Positions 35,872 to 45,298 of a stretch of DNA of 64,000 nt are shown here, in pieces. The stretch's first letter is position 1. Every line of letters begins with the position of its first letter. A model generated the notes under the pieces. That model was not told the DNA's origin, did no database searches, and saw only the letters and a program-made list of their open reading frames with translations. This DNA comes from Crocinitomicaceae bacterium (lineage in GTDB: Bacteria; Bacteroidota; Bacteroidia; Flavobacteriales_D; Crocinitomicaceae). The stretch lies in contig JAKVAQ010000004.1 in assembly GCA_022447665.1 (NCBI GenBank), positions 1 through 64,000 on the forward strand, read 5' to 3'. Position numbers and translations under genes: made by a program.

Positions 35872-36710
35872 TGAATAGACTATCTCAAAATATCGCCTTT
35901 TTATCATTCCTATTTATTGGCTGGAACGCTTCGGCATGTCATGACTTTAAGGAACATCTGCTCTTCGAAGTCGACATTGATACACCGGAATTTGATTTAC
36001 ATATAATGGATTCTCTTTACAGCGAACCAAATTCAAATGAATACCGCGTGAAAATAGTTTTTCCCTTTGTTTGGGCAGCAGATCTTAACTCCAATAATTA
36101 TTTAGAATTCTCAGAATTCCAGCAAGTAAAGTCAGTATATACCGTAGGTGAACGTCTTTCATTTGCTGTGAATTATGAATTAGTCGATTCTGCAGATTTG
36201 GACTTGTCGATTAACTTCAATATTCTTTCCCAAAAAAATGGTTCTGTTATTTGCGCAATGAAGCAAGACTTAAACTCCAATTTAACTGGCAATAACCTTT
36301 CATATTTCTTTTTGTCAAAGGAAGATTCTGAATTAAACGAAAAAGCCAATATTCAAGTCTTAAAACCACTAGATTCTCTTTTTATAATGCCCGGCACTTA
36401 TATCTACCAAGCCTATCTAGAGAATCGTACAACCAAAGAGCGCCTGGGTGGAAACTACGATAGTCTCATGGTAATTGACTCAGCAGTGGTATCTAAACCC
36501 ACTCTTTTGCATAAAGAAATTGATAATTTAAAAGACCTTAAGGCCCATAAGAAGGCCCAAATTGAAGCAGTTGAAAATGATTCTACCAAATCAGAGAAGG
36601 AAATCAAGGAAGGGAAAAAAGCGATTAAGAGTGATTATAAGGCTGGTAAAACAGCCATTAAAAATGGTGAAAAGGTAATCGCTAAAGCTGAAGGTTTACT
36701 CGGTGGTTAA
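35871..36710 (+). CDS. secreted protein of unknown function, end of eCIS operon
   Basis: This 279-residue protein has an N-terminal signal peptide (RLSQNIAFLSFLFIGWNASA) followed by CHDFKEH. A beta-rich central region (about 25-205) follows, then a Lys/Glu/Ala-rich helical C-terminus (about 215-275; KEIKEGKKAIKSDYKAGKT). I recognise no family. It is coupled to the PAAR-like gene by a TAATG overlap, so it is made together with the injection system although it is exported through the membrane. A role at the cell envelope during particle storage or release is possible. A longer in-frame start at 35805 is rejected because it would hide the signal peptide and overlap the PAAR-like gene. Confidence 0.65.
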   Translation: MNRLSQNIAFLSFLFIGWNASACHDFKEHLLFEVDIDTPEFDLHIMDSLYSEPNSNEYRVKIVFPFVWAADLNSNNYLEFSEFQQVKSVYTVGERLSFAVNYELVDSADLDLSINFNILSQKNGSVICAMKQDLNSNLTGNNLSYFFLSKEDSELNEKANIQVLKPLDSLFIMPGTYIYQAYLENRTTKERLGGNYDSLMVIDSAVVSKPTLLHKEIDNLKDLKAHKKAQIEAVENDSTKSEKEIKEGKKAIKSDYKAGKTAIKNGEKVIAKAEGLLGG

Positions 36711-36809
36711 GTTAGTACACTTGAAAAACATCTCAAACGTTTTAGAAATCATCGTTGTTTCATTGGCATAGATCTTGATGATTTTGGAATGTCTAATTCA
36801 TCCAAAACT

Positions 36810-37556
36810 ATGAAGGTACTGTCCTGCATTGGGCTAATATGTATTGCCCTTTATTCTTGTAAAAAAGAAGAATCTACAATTAATCAAATTGTCCTTGGAG
36901 AAACTGAGGGGATGATCATCGCAAAGACTCATGTTTTGATCGGTGACTGCGAGGATTGCCTTGGATTCGGGCATTATGTAGATTTAAACTCAGATGGAAT
37001 TGACGACTTTCGATTCAGTACTAACTATCACGACACTGATTGGTATTACTTTTCACAAACAAGCTTTGCAAGTGAAAATAATCGAGCCAGCTTTTTGGTC
37101 CAGCAAAGTATAGAGGAGGTTTATCTCAAAAAAGACACAATATATACGGATACGCTAATAGACGGAAGTTTGAAGAACATCGAATATTCTCGAAGCTGGA
37201 GCGAATGTTCTTATGTTTCTGATTACGACAGTATTGCTCATGTAAATTATAGCGTACCGGTTTTCTTTAATGAGAATGAAGTTGTTCAGATCAATAAAAA
37301 TGAGTGGAGCAACGGTGCAAGTATCATAAATAAAATTCCTTCTTGGTTAAAAAATGGTTCAACAGATGAAAGCAATCCAGACACTTTACGTGCGAATCTT
37401 TATTTCAATAATTTTTTATGCGTTTCCACACCAAAAGATGAGATTAAATATTTTGTTTTCAAAATTGAATCGGAAACCTCCACCAGAGTGGGCTGGGTTA
37501 AATTTATGCTGAATGAAAAATTCGTAGAAATATATGAGTGGGCCTTACAAATTTAG
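36810..37556 (+). CDS. putative lipoprotein of unknown function
   Basis: This 248-residue protein has the lipoprotein signal [20 protein letters not shown] 36810 is preferred over ATG 36789 because it begins the signal directly. The mature part has a [20 protein letters not shown] segment, with a calcium-loop-like DLNSDGIDD, then beta-rich sequence. No family is recognised. A one-mismatch -7 box TGATTTTG (36779-36786) with a TTG 21 bases upstream suggests its own promoter, separating it from the eCIS operon. Its 3' end overlaps the convergent queG stop by 4 bases. Confidence 0.7.
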   Translation: MKVLSCIGLICIALYSCKKEESTINQIVLGETEGMIIAKTHVLIGDCEDCLGFGHYVDLNSDGIDDFRFSTNYHDTDWYYFSQTSFASENNRASFLVQQSIEEVYLKKDTIYTDTLIDGSLKNIEYSRSWSECSYVSDYDSIAHVNYSVPVFFNENEVVQINKNEWSNGASIINKIPSWLKNGSTDESNPDTLRANLYFNNFLCVSTPKDEIKYFVFKIESETSTRVGWVKFMLNEKFVEIYEWALQI

Positions 37557-38476
37557 GACTGCTTAACAAATTCAATATTCCTTTTCAACCCATTATATTT
37601 GGTGCGTTTTACAGCCGACTTTTTAAAGAATTTATTGAAGATCTCCTGCGTTAATTCTATCCATTCAATTTCAGAGAACCCTTCTTTCGGGCTGAATTCA
37701 TCGTGTTGGTGAGGGGTGGAAAATCGATTCCATGGACAAACGTCTTGGCATACATCACACCCAAAAAACCAACCGTCCATTTTATCTTTAAATTGATTGG
37801 GAATGATTTCGTCTTTAAGTTCGATTGTTAAGTACGAAATACATTTGGAACCATCCACGACATATGGCGCTACAATGGCCTCCGTCGGACAAGCATCAAT
37901 ACATTTTGTGCAGGTGCCACAATGATCGGCAATAGGAGCATCATAATCCAAATCAACATCAAGTATAATTTCTCCAATGAAGAAAAAGGAACCCACTTGC
38001 TTCGAGAGTAAGTTTGCATTCTTTCCAATCCATCCCAAACCTGATTTTGCCGCCCAGGCTTTATCCAAAACAGGAGCTGAATCAGTAAATACCCTTGCAG
38101 AAATATCTTGTGAAACTTGATCTTGAATTTCTGAAAGTAATTCGGCCAATTTAGACTTTAGAACAAAGTGATAGTCTTCTCCATAAGCGTACTTTGAAAT
38201 CTTTAGAGGTTGATCGTCGAATAAGTCCTTTTCAGGAAAGTAATTAAGTAAAACTGAAATCACTGATTTAGCACCGTCAACAAGTTTGGTGGGATCCAAT
38301 CGCTTATCAAAGTGATTGGCCATGTACCCCATTTTGCCATGGTAGTTTTGATTCAACCACTTTTCTAAAATAGGAGCTTCTTCCTCTAAAAAGCCTGCTT
38401 TTGAAATACCGCAAGAAATGAATCCAATCTCTTTCGCCTTCTCTTTTATATGCCGAGAAAGCTCAGCCTTATTCAC
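37553..38476 (-). CDS. queG: epoxyqueuosine reductase QueG
   Basis: This 307-residue cytosolic enzyme reduces epoxyqueuosine to queuosine in the wobble base of tRNAs with GUN anticodons, using cobalamin and two 4Fe-4S clusters. The N-terminal cobalamin-binding part has [19 protein letters not shown] and [20 protein letters not shown]. The clusters are held by [12 protein letters not shown], then [13 protein letters not shown]. Both cluster motifs are complete. The length is typical of the short QueG form without HEAT repeats. It overlaps ruvB by 8 bases in the same direction, so the two are co-transcribed. Confidence 0.95.
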   Translation of the reverse strand: MNKAELSRHIKEKAKEIGFISCGISKAGFLEEEAPILEKWLNQNYHGKMGYMANHFDKRLDPTKLVDGAKSVISVLLNYFPEKDLFDDQPLKISKYAYGEDYHFVLKSKLAELLSEIQDQVSQDISARVFTDSAPVLDKAWAAKSGLGWIGKNANLLSKQVGSFFFIGEIILDVDLDYDAPIADHCGTCTKCIDACPTEAIVAPYVVDGSKCISYLTIELKDEIIPNQFKDKMDGWFFGCDVCQDVCPWNRFSTPHQHDEFSPKEGFSEIEWIELTQEIFNKFFKKSAVKRTKYNGLKRNIEFVKQS

Positions 38477-39494
38477 CGAATAATCCTCCTTGATGAAAGC
38501 CTAGGTTTCTTCCCAGGTGCCTGAACGCTTTATCTGTAGCTTTACGACCTCGCGGAGTGCGCATTAAAAATCCCTCTTTAATTAGGAAAGGTTCGTAAAC
38601 CTCTTCAATTGTCCCGGCATTTTCGCCGACGGCAGTCGCAATTGTAGTTAAACCAACCGGACCTCCACGGAATTTATCTATGATCACCTCCAAAATCTTA
38701 TTGTCCATCTCGTCCAATCCGTTCTGATCAACATTTAATGCTTCTAATGCAATATTGGCAATGCTAAGGTCAATATATCCTTCTCCTTTAATCTGGGCAA
38801 AATCTCGCACCCTTCTCAAAAGTGCATTTGCTATACGAGGTGTACCACGGCTTCTTCTTGAAACCTCAATTGAAGCATCTTCTTTAATTTCTATATTAAG
38901 GATTGCTGCAGATCGTGTAATAATTCCTGAGAGCACTTCTGTATCATAGTACTCCAATCTACAATTAATACCGAAACGAGCTCTTAGAGGCGCTGTAAGC
39001 AAACCTGAGCGCGTTGTTGCACCAATTAGCGTAAAAGGGTTCAAAGAGATCTGTACTGTTCTTGCTGATGGACCAGAATCAATCATTATGTCAATCATGA
39101 AATCTTCCATCGCCGAATACAGGTATTCCTCAACCACAGGGTTGAGACGATGAATTTCATCAATGAACAATACATCTCCTTCCTCAAGATTGGTCAAAAG
39201 ACCCGCTAAATCACCCGGTTTGTCAAGAACGGGTCCACTAGTAATCTTGATTCCTGCCCCTAATTCATTGGCTATTATATTTGCTAAGGTCGTCTTACCT
39301 AAACCTGGAGGGCCATGTAACAACACATGATCCAATGTTTCCTCACGTTTTAAAGCTGCCTCTACAAAGACTGATAAGTTCTCAAGAACCTTTTTCTGAC
39401 CAGCAAAATCGCTGAATTTTTTGGGCCTTAATACCTTCTCAATGTCTTCCTCAGGGGAAAGCTCACCTTCTGCTCTATAATCGAATGACTCCAA
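38469..39494 (-). CDS. ruvB: Holliday junction branch migration ATPase RuvB
   Basis: This 341-residue AAA+ helicase motor drives branch migration with RuvA during recombinational repair. Motifs seen are [11 protein letters not shown], Walker [14 protein letters not shown], Walker [10 protein letters not shown], the RuvB loop [30 protein letters not shown], and the C-terminal winged-helix DNA-binding domain with [18 protein letters not shown] reading frame runs to 39530, but that would place its start inside the terminator of the upstream oxidase operon. TTG 39494 gives the normal N-terminus [16 protein letters not shown] and lies behind a weak -7 box. It overlaps queG downstream. Confidence 0.95.
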   Translation of the reverse strand: MESFDYRAEGELSPEEDIEKVLRPKKFSDFAGQKKVLENLSVFVEAALKREETLDHVLLHGPPGLGKTTLANIIANELGAGIKITSGPVLDKPGDLAGLLTNLEEGDVLFIDEIHRLNPVVEEYLYSAMEDFMIDIMIDSGPSARTVQISLNPFTLIGATTRSGLLTAPLRARFGINCRLEYYDTEVLSGIITRSAAILNIEIKEDASIEVSRRSRGTPRIANALLRRVRDFAQIKGEGYIDLSIANIALEALNVDQNGLDEMDNKILEVIIDKFRGGPVGLTTIATAVGENAGTIEEVYEPFLIKEGFLMRTPRGRKATDKAFRHLGRNLGFHQGGLFGE

Positions 39495-39510
39495 TACCTT
39501 GTGTTTAGGG

Positions 39511-39518
39511 TAAAGATA
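39511..39518 (-). promoter_or_regulatory. candidate -7 box of ruvB-queG
   Basis: On the minus strand it reads TATCTTTA, one mismatch from TAnnTTTG, 17 bases before the preferred TTG start of ruvB. It sits right at the T tract of the oxidase-operon terminator. Confidence 0.4.
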
Positions 39519-39551
39519 AAAAAAACCCATCCTGTGTAAACAAGATGGGTT
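39517..39551 (-). terminator. intrinsic terminator of the act-cox operon
   Basis: On the minus strand AACCCATC (39551-39544) pairs with GATGGGTT (39531-39524), with a 12-base loop and eight T residues after the stem. It lies 24 bases past the stop of cytochrome oxidase subunit I and ends the long respiratory transcript before ruvB. Confidence 0.9.
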
Positions 39552-39574
39552 CCTCTATTTTTAACAATATGCTT

Positions 39575-41353
39575 TTAGTGGTCCTCTTCGCCTTCTTTAA
39601 GTGGAACAATTTGAGGTACATAGTCCTCGTCCATTCCAGGCTTAGAGTAATCGTATGGCCATCTATGAACTTCAGGAAGTTCTCCAGGCCAGTTTCCGTG
39701 TACATGCTCAACTGGTGTAGTCCACTCAAGAGAGTTAGCTCTCCATGGATTCTCAGTTGCTTTTTGGCCATTCCAAATGCTCCAGAAAAAGTTAATTAAG
39801 AATAGTATCTGAGCAAAACCTGCCACGATTGCGAAAATTGAAATCACCACGTTTAAGTCCATGATCATTTCAAATTGGTTCCCATCGAAACCTTCGTATA
39901 CACTGTAATCATAATAACGTCTTGGTGCTCCACCTATACCCACAAAGTGCATTGGGAAGAATACTCCATAAGCACTCACAAATGTTAACCAGAAGTGAGT
40001 TTGACCTAATTTCGTATTCATCATTTTTCCGTACATCTTAGGGAACCAATGATATACTCCAGCAAACAGTCCGAAGATTGCTGACAGACCCATTACAACG
40101 TGGAAGTGAGCTACAACAAAGTAAGTATCGTGAACCGGAATATCCAATGTTGAATCAGCAAGGATAATACCTGTAATACCACCTGTTATAAATGATGATA
40201 CTAAACCGATCGAGAATAACATAGCTGGCGTATAACGGATACTACCTTTCCATAGTGTAGTTATGTAGTTAAATACCTTAACTGCCGAAGGAATCGCAAT
40301 TAACAATGTTGTAAATACGAAAACACCTCCTAAGAATGGGTTCATTCCCGTTAAGAACATATGGTGACCCCATACAATAAATGAAAGGAAACCAATTGCC
40401 AAAATTGAACCGATCATTGCACGATAACCGAATATTGGTTTTCTAGAGTTCGTTGATACAATTTCTGAAGTTAGACCAAGTGCAGGAAGTAATACGATGT
40501 ATACCTCAGGGTGACCTAGGAACCAGAATAAATGTTCATATAAAATAGGTGAACCTCCTGATTGCTCAAGAATCTCAGTTCCTACGATTGCGTCATTAAT
40601 GTAGAAGCTCGTTCCTAATGTTCTATCCATTAACATTAATACTACTGCTGATACTAATACTGGGAAAGAAAGGATACCTAATACTGCCGTAATGAAGAAC
40701 GCCCAAATCGTCAAAGGCATTCTTGTCATTTTCATCCCTTTCGTTCTTAGGTTAAGTACCGTTACTACATAGTTTAGTGAACCTAACAATGAAGACGCAA
40801 TAAAGATCGTCATTGAAGTTAGCCAAAGTGTCATACCCATACCTGATCCCGGCATAGTTTGTTCGTATACAGAAAGTGGGGGATATACCGTCCATCCCGC
40901 GGCTGCAGGCCCTGTTTCTACGAATAATGAAGCCAACATTATTACACTTGAAAGGAAGAACAACCAATATGAAATCATATTAAGAAGTCCCGAAGCCATA
41001 TCTCTTGCTCCTAACTGCAATGGAATTAGAAGGTTTGAGAATGTTCCTGATAATCCACCTGTTAATACAAAGAATACCATAATGGTACCGTGGATTGTTA
41101 CAAGTCCTAAATACATTGAACGGTCTAGAACACCGTCAGGTGCCCAATCCCCTAAGAAAAATGCTAAAGTACTGTTCGATTCCCCTGGCCAAGCCAATTG
41201 AATTCGGAAAAAGATTGATAACATCACTGCCACAATTGCCATGAAAATTGCAGTTACTAAAAACTGCTTGGCAATCATTTTGTGATCTTGCGAAAAGAGA
41301 TATTTGGTAATGAAACTCTCTTTTACATGATGATCGTGTGCTGTTGCTGCCAT
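39575..41353 (-). CDS. ctaD: cytochrome c oxidase subunit I
   Basis: This is the 592-residue catalytic subunit of an aa3-type heme-copper oxidase with about 12 membrane helices. It reduces O2 and pumps protons. Landmarks are ITIHGT-type VTIHGTIMVFFVLTGGLS (low-spin heme His), the CuB region FWFLGHPEVYIVLLPALGL with the His-Tyr cross-link pair, WGHHMFLTGMNPFL, and HDTYFVVAHFHVVMGLSA with the heme a and a3 histidines. The C-terminus ends EGEEDH. It is the last gene of the act-cox operon. No subunit III or IV gene follows here, so those must be encoded elsewhere. Confidence 0.95.
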   Translation of the reverse strand: MAATAHDHHVKESFITKYLFSQDHKMIAKQFLVTAIFMAIVAVMLSIFFRIQLAWPGESNSTLAFFLGDWAPDGVLDRSMYLGLVTIHGTIMVFFVLTGGLSGTFSNLLIPLQLGARDMASGLLNMISYWLFFLSSVIMLASLFVETGPAAAGWTVYPPLSVYEQTMPGSGMGMTLWLTSMTIFIASSLLGSLNYVVTVLNLRTKGMKMTRMPLTIWAFFITAVLGILSFPVLVSAVVLMLMDRTLGTSFYINDAIVGTEILEQSGGSPILYEHLFWFLGHPEVYIVLLPALGLTSEIVSTNSRKPIFGYRAMIGSILAIGFLSFIVWGHHMFLTGMNPFLGGVFVFTTLLIAIPSAVKVFNYITTLWKGSIRYTPAMLFSIGLVSSFITGGITGIILADSTLDIPVHDTYFVVAHFHVVMGLSAIFGLFAGVYHWFPKMYGKMMNTKLGQTHFWLTFVSAYGVFFPMHFVGIGGAPRRYYDYSVYEGFDGNQFEMIMDLNVVISIFAIVAGFAQILFLINFFWSIWNGQKATENPWRANSLEWTTPVEHVHGNWPGELPEVHRWPYDYSKPGMDEDYVPQIVPLKEGEEDH

Positions 41354-41398
41354 AGTTTTACGCTCGTTTTAACGTTACACAAATGTTTATTAGTTCTA

Positions 41399-42664
41399 TT
41401 AGTGGTGACCTCCGTGGTCGTTTGTTGATTCCTCTACTACTGGTTTTACAATGTGCGGAGCTGCAACTAATAGAGAGTCAGCTGCCACAATTGGTTTAAC
41501 ATTCCCTGCCTCTAAATCACTCCATGCATCGAACTCTTCCTGAGTACCTACATACACCGGCATGTTCATCATTGAATGTGATTTTCCACAAATCTTGTTA
41601 CATAATAAAATATAATTGAACTCTGGATTATTCGTTTCCTTGCGCATTTCAGCCGTTGTCATCGTTGGCTTAAACTTAAATGTAGTTCTTTGTCCGGGAA
41701 CACAGTTCATTTGCGCTCTAAAATGAGGGAAATATGCCGAGTGAATTACATCTTGAGATCTAAACACAAAGCTATACTCTTGATCCTCCACGAGGAATAA
41801 TTGAGTTTTTGTGTAAAAATCATCATTTGCTAATACCGTTACTGAATCTCCGAAACGCTCTTTCATGTTCCAGATTCTAGTTTCAATACGCGCCATTTTT
41901 TCACTTTCCTTCACCCTTTTCAAGTAATTCGCTTTACTTAAAATCGCCTTACCCTCATCTACAGCCTTCAAAAGTGAATCTGCCTCAAGAATTCCTTGCT
42001 GAATCTCAAATATTCTCCAATCCATGTTGTTTTGGGTAACAACTCCTAAAGGATTTGAATTATCAGCGTAATTGGAGATTAATTTGTAATCAGAATAACC
42101 TAGTTTGTTGTCATCACCTGAATAACGCGCAGTAAAGTCAAATTGCTTAGCGTAGATCTCAACTACCACTGCATCGTCTGAAGCCTTCCCCATGATGTTA
42201 TTCCAAGTCATTAATCCTAGAATTATTATAACAGCTAATGCAGCTGCTGGTATAACTGTCCAAATCATTTCTAATTTGTTGTTATGAGGGTAGTAAAATG
42301 CTTTTACTCCTGGCTTGTATCTGTATCTAAATGCAAAAATGAAAAGTAATGCATTTGTTAAAAGATAAACTGTAAATACAATAACCCAGTTAATACCATA
42401 TAACCAATCTATTTCAACACCGTGTTCTGAAGCAGCGATCGGCATTCTTCCCCTTCCATACTCAGAAATAAGGTAGAAAAATGATCCGAAGAACACTACC
42501 ATGAACACTATAAATAACGTTGCGTTTAAGTTATTTGTTTTTAAATCAACGTCCTCTTCTCGTTTACCCCTTACGGCAACGATTGCATCATACATTTTAA
42601 GCAACTGTGCCACAGCGACAATCGCCAAAATGATTACTATTAAAATGATAACTTTAGAACCCAT
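41399..42664 (-). CDS. ctaC: cytochrome c oxidase subunit II
   Basis: This is a 421-residue subunit II with an unusually long N-terminal membrane part: helices at about 4-23, 48-72, 88-112 and 132-157. The periplasmic cupredoxin domain then has the CuA ligand block CNKICGKSHSMMNMPV and an upstream HSAYFPHFRAQMNCVPGQR. It accepts electrons from a cytochrome c donor, here probably from alternative complex III directly, since the genes are joined. An insertion of about 90 residues (about 195-285) lies between the strands of the copper domain. The C-terminus ends NDHGGHH. It is the seventh gene of the operon. Confidence 0.93.
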   Translation of the reverse strand: MGSKVIILIVIILAIVAVAQLLKMYDAIVAVRGKREEDVDLKTNNLNATLFIVFMVVFFGSFFYLISEYGRGRMPIAASEHGVEIDWLYGINWVIVFTVYLLTNALLFIFAFRYRYKPGVKAFYYPHNNKLEMIWTVIPAAALAVIIILGLMTWNNIMGKASDDAVVVEIYAKQFDFTARYSGDDNKLGYSDYKLISNYADNSNPLGVVTQNNMDWRIFEIQQGILEADSLLKAVDEGKAILSKANYLKRVKESEKMARIETRIWNMKERFGDSVTVLANDDFYTKTQLFLVEDQEYSFVFRSQDVIHSAYFPHFRAQMNCVPGQRTTFKFKPTMTTAEMRKETNNPEFNYILLCNKICGKSHSMMNMPVYVGTQEEFDAWSDLEAGNVKPIVAADSLLVAAPHIVKPVVEESTNDHGGHH

Positions 42665-42682
42665 AATTTCTATTAATTCCTT

Positions 42683-43900
42683 TTATAATTGTTCGTGATG
42701 TATACTTTCCTCCAAATAAGGATGATTCTTTGGTGTAAGCGGTGCCTTCGAAATAGTTGTTAATACAACCAGTACGAAAGATCCTGCAAAAACTAAGAAC
42801 AATCCTACTTCCAATAATCCAATCTTCCCATACTCACCCATAGATCCCGGTGTTACAAGCATGTAAACGTCTGCCCAGTGTCCAATGATGATTAGTATAC
42901 AGATGGCCATAAGTGTTCCTGCATGTCTCTTTGCTTCTTTTGACATTAAGAATAACATCGGGAAAGCAAAGTTGATGATGAACATTCCCCAATAAAGTGT
43001 TTTATAATGTTCGAATCTGAAATCGTAATAAATAACCTCCTCTGGAATGTTCGCATACCAATAAAGCATGAACTGAGAGAAGAATAAATATGACCATAAG
43101 AATGAGGTAGCGAAGATCCATTTACCAACGTCGTGGATGTGCTCTCCATTTACTTGTTGTAAGTGCCCTTTATTCTTAAGGTATAAGATCGTCAACATAA
43201 TTGTTGTCATCGCAGTACACCACATTCCACCAAATACGTACCAGCCGTATAGTGTAGAGAACCAGTGCGCATCAATAGACATTAACCAGTGCCATGATGA
43301 AGTTGAAGAGAAGTACCCAAATAACACTAAGAAAAGTGCACCTTTCTTAAAGTTTGTGAAGTGGATTTTTGTACCACCTTCTAAATCTTCTTGTAATGAT
43401 CTTCTTCTAAATCCTCTGTAGAACAGAACGTATACTGCTAAATAAATGATAGTTACTGTCCAGAAGAACCAGTTCGTTAAGAATGGTGCTTTGTTAGCAA
43501 TAATTTTATCATGTTCAACTATGTGGTGATCCATCCATGCATAGATGTGTCCTACGTGATGACCATTAATCTCTTGACCACCCCCATGCGTTAAAGTAAG
43601 CGTGAGAAATAATACAAATAGAACTCCAGCTCCAACAACAACGTACGATGAAACACCCTCAATTACACGCTTAATTAGCACGTACCATCCTGTTTCAGTG
43701 GCATATTGCAACGCCAAGAAGAACAGTGCTCCTAGGCCTAATCCCATGAAGAAGAATCCATCAATCAAGAAGTTTGAAAAGATTCTTGTTTGTAATTGTT
43801 CAGAATCATCCATTATGATTCCAATGATAAAGGCTATTAATCCAACACCCATGGTGATGAATAAGTTCCTTTTTGCTTTTGCTGAAATTTCAAATTCCAT
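42683..43900 (-). CDS. actF: alternative complex III subunit ActF
   Basis: This 405-residue polytopic membrane protein with about ten helices is a smaller relative of the NrfD-like ActC. Features are ISAKAKRNLFITMGVG, the charged WMDHHIVEHDKIIANKAPF loop, and FSSTSSWHWLMSIDAHWFST. In alternative complex III, a menaquinol:cytochrome c (or direct-to-oxidase) reductase replacing bc1, ActF is one of the two quinone-side membrane subunits. The gene order actE-actF-oxidase here is the standard Bacteroidota layout. It lies between the cytochrome ActE gene and oxidase subunit II in one transcript. Confidence 0.92.
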   Translation of the reverse strand: MEFEISAKAKRNLFITMGVGLIAFIIGIIMDDSEQLQTRIFSNFLIDGFFFMGLGLGALFFLALQYATETGWYVLIKRVIEGVSSYVVVGAGVLFVLFLTLTLTHGGGQEINGHHVGHIYAWMDHHIVEHDKIIANKAPFLTNWFFWTVTIIYLAVYVLFYRGFRRRSLQEDLEGGTKIHFTNFKKGALFLVLFGYFSSTSSWHWLMSIDAHWFSTLYGWYVFGGMWCTAMTTIMLTILYLKNKGHLQQVNGEHIHDVGKWIFATSFLWSYLFFSQFMLYWYANIPEEVIYYDFRFEHYKTLYWGMFIINFAFPMLFLMSKEAKRHAGTLMAICILIIIGHWADVYMLVTPGSMGEYGKIGLLEVGLFLVFAGSFVLVVLTTISKAPLTPKNHPYLEESIHHEQL

Positions 43901-43934
43901 TTCTATCTATTCTAAGAATTCTTAATCAATAATT

Positions 43935-44726
43935 TTAATGTCCTTCTTCTCCATGTCCTTCTGCATCGATGGCCTCTACTTCCATCTCCTGCATTTCCCC
44001 TTCTACCATTTCCTCTATCATTTCAGGGTTACCTGTCATGGTCGAATCTGGTGTTTCAACGCCTAATTCTTTACCTTGAAGCTTTTGAACATAGTAGACT
44101 ACTTTCCATCTTTCAACTTTATTAAGCTGAGAAGCATGAGAACCCATTGCACCCTTACCATAAGTAATTGTGTAGAAGATTTCACCTGCCGTTAGATCTT
44201 TAGTCGTTCCTGCATCATAAGCAGGTGGCTGAGGATACTTTTCAGTAGCAGGTACACCTCCATCACCAGCTCCTTTTTCACCATGGCAGTGCGAGCAGAA
44301 TCTTTCATACAATACTTTACCTTCTTTCTCAACATCCTTTGAATAAGGTACAGGGTTAACATCACCTTTAGCGGCGTCTCTCCCTAAAGTATCTTGAGCA
44401 ATACCAAATAATCCATGCGTTTTGTCTGCATTGATTGGAGCACCATATTCATAAGGCATCATTGCTCCATCAGTACCTTCTCCTTGATAAGGAATAGTTC
44501 CTGAAGGAGGCACGAAGTTGTACTTAGAAGCAACTAGCTTGTATGCTTCCTCCGAGTACTTACCATCCACTTCTGCATAATCCCAATACCCTTCAACTGC
44601 AGATGAACGATACATGTCAGGCATGTATTCTAATCCTGGTGAATTCGGATCACCAACGCATGATAACATTCCAACAGATGTTAGAACTGAAATCCCTGCG
44701 ATATATGTTAATGCTTTAATTTTCAT
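43935..44726 (-). CDS. actE: alternative complex III monoheme cytochrome ActE
   Basis: This 263-residue lipoprotein has the signal MKIKALTYIAGISVLTSVGM followed by LSC. It carries one class I cytochrome c domain (about 125-215) with the heme motif FCSHCHGEKG and the distal Met in YGKGAMGSHASQL. It passes electrons from the ActA/ActB side to the oxidase. N-terminal residues 30-120 form the usual ActE extension (PDMYRSSAVEGYWDYAEVDG). The C-terminus is an acidic, Met/Glu-rich tail ending HGEEGH. It is co-transcribed with actD upstream and actF downstream. Confidence 0.92.
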   Translation of the reverse strand: MKIKALTYIAGISVLTSVGMLSCVGDPNSPGLEYMPDMYRSSAVEGYWDYAEVDGKYSEEAYKLVASKYNFVPPSGTIPYQGEGTDGAMMPYEYGAPINADKTHGLFGIAQDTLGRDAAKGDVNPVPYSKDVEKEGKVLYERFCSHCHGEKGAGDGGVPATEKYPQPPAYDAGTTKDLTAGEIFYTITYGKGAMGSHASQLNKVERWKVVYYVQKLQGKELGVETPDSTMTGNPEMIEEMVEGEMQEMEVEAIDAEGHGEEGH

Positions 44727-44738
44727 AGCAATGGTTAT

Positions 44739-45284
44739 CTATTTAATTACCACGTAATCTTTTTCTTCAATTTCGATGATATCTGTCCCTTTGATAATTG
44801 AATGCAACTCCTCAGAAGAGAACTTAGCATTATCAGAAAGACGAATCTCCATAGTAAATCTATCGTCCGTATTTCTTGGATAAGGATTATCTGCTGGCAT
44901 GCCAGGTAACGTTTTATTTCTCAAGAAATAAACTAAAGCCATCCCGTGCGCAGCAAAGAGTACCGTGAACTCAAAAGTAACCGGAACGAATGCTGGATAA
45001 TTCTCTAATAAGGACCAATTAGGTTTACCACCTATATTCATCGGCCAATCTTGAATCATAAAAAATTTGAATCCAATGATTGCTAATGTCATACCAGTCA
45101 TGGCAAACATAAAGGAAACGATTCCTAGACGTGTGTGTTTTACTCCAATTATCGGATCGATTCCGTGCACTGGAAATGGTGAGAATACATCTGTGATGCG
45201 AACACCTTGACCTACGATTTTCTTAGCAGCATTTTTAAGGACTGCGTCATCATCGTATGTAGCGTATATTACTCTATCAGCCAT
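44739..45284 (-). CDS. actD: alternative complex III subunit ActD (DUF3341)
   Basis: This 181-residue DUF3341 protein has a cytosolic N-terminal ferredoxin-like part (IYATYDDDAVLKNAAKKIVG, VFSPFPVHGID) and two membrane helices (about 53-75 and 100-123). A further C-terminal cytosolic segment follows (EIRLSDNAKFSSEELHSI). In the known complex it anchors next to ActC. It lies 14 bases after actC and 12 bases before actE. Confidence 0.93.
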   Translation of the reverse strand: MADRVIYATYDDDAVLKNAAKKIVGQGVRITDVFSPFPVHGIDPIIGVKHTRLGIVSFMFAMTGMTLAIIGFKFFMIQDWPMNIGGKPNWSLLENYPAFVPVTFEFTVLFAAHGMALVYFLRNKTLPGMPADNPYPRNTDDRFTMEIRLSDNAKFSSEELHSIIKGTDIIEIEEKDYVVIK

Positions 45285-45298
45285 TGATTATAATTTTA

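Noticed and set aside
10277-36710. Prophage or classical T6SS interpretation of the contractile locus
   Set aside because: There is no capsid, portal, terminase, integrase or lysis cassette. There is no TssJLM or ClpV. The DUF4255 cap, single-ring AAA+ ATPase, CIS tape measure and DUF4157 cargo are eCIS features.
39495-39530. Longer N-terminus for RuvB from 39530
   Set aside because: It would begin inside the terminator hairpin of the upstream operon, and the added residues are not family-like.
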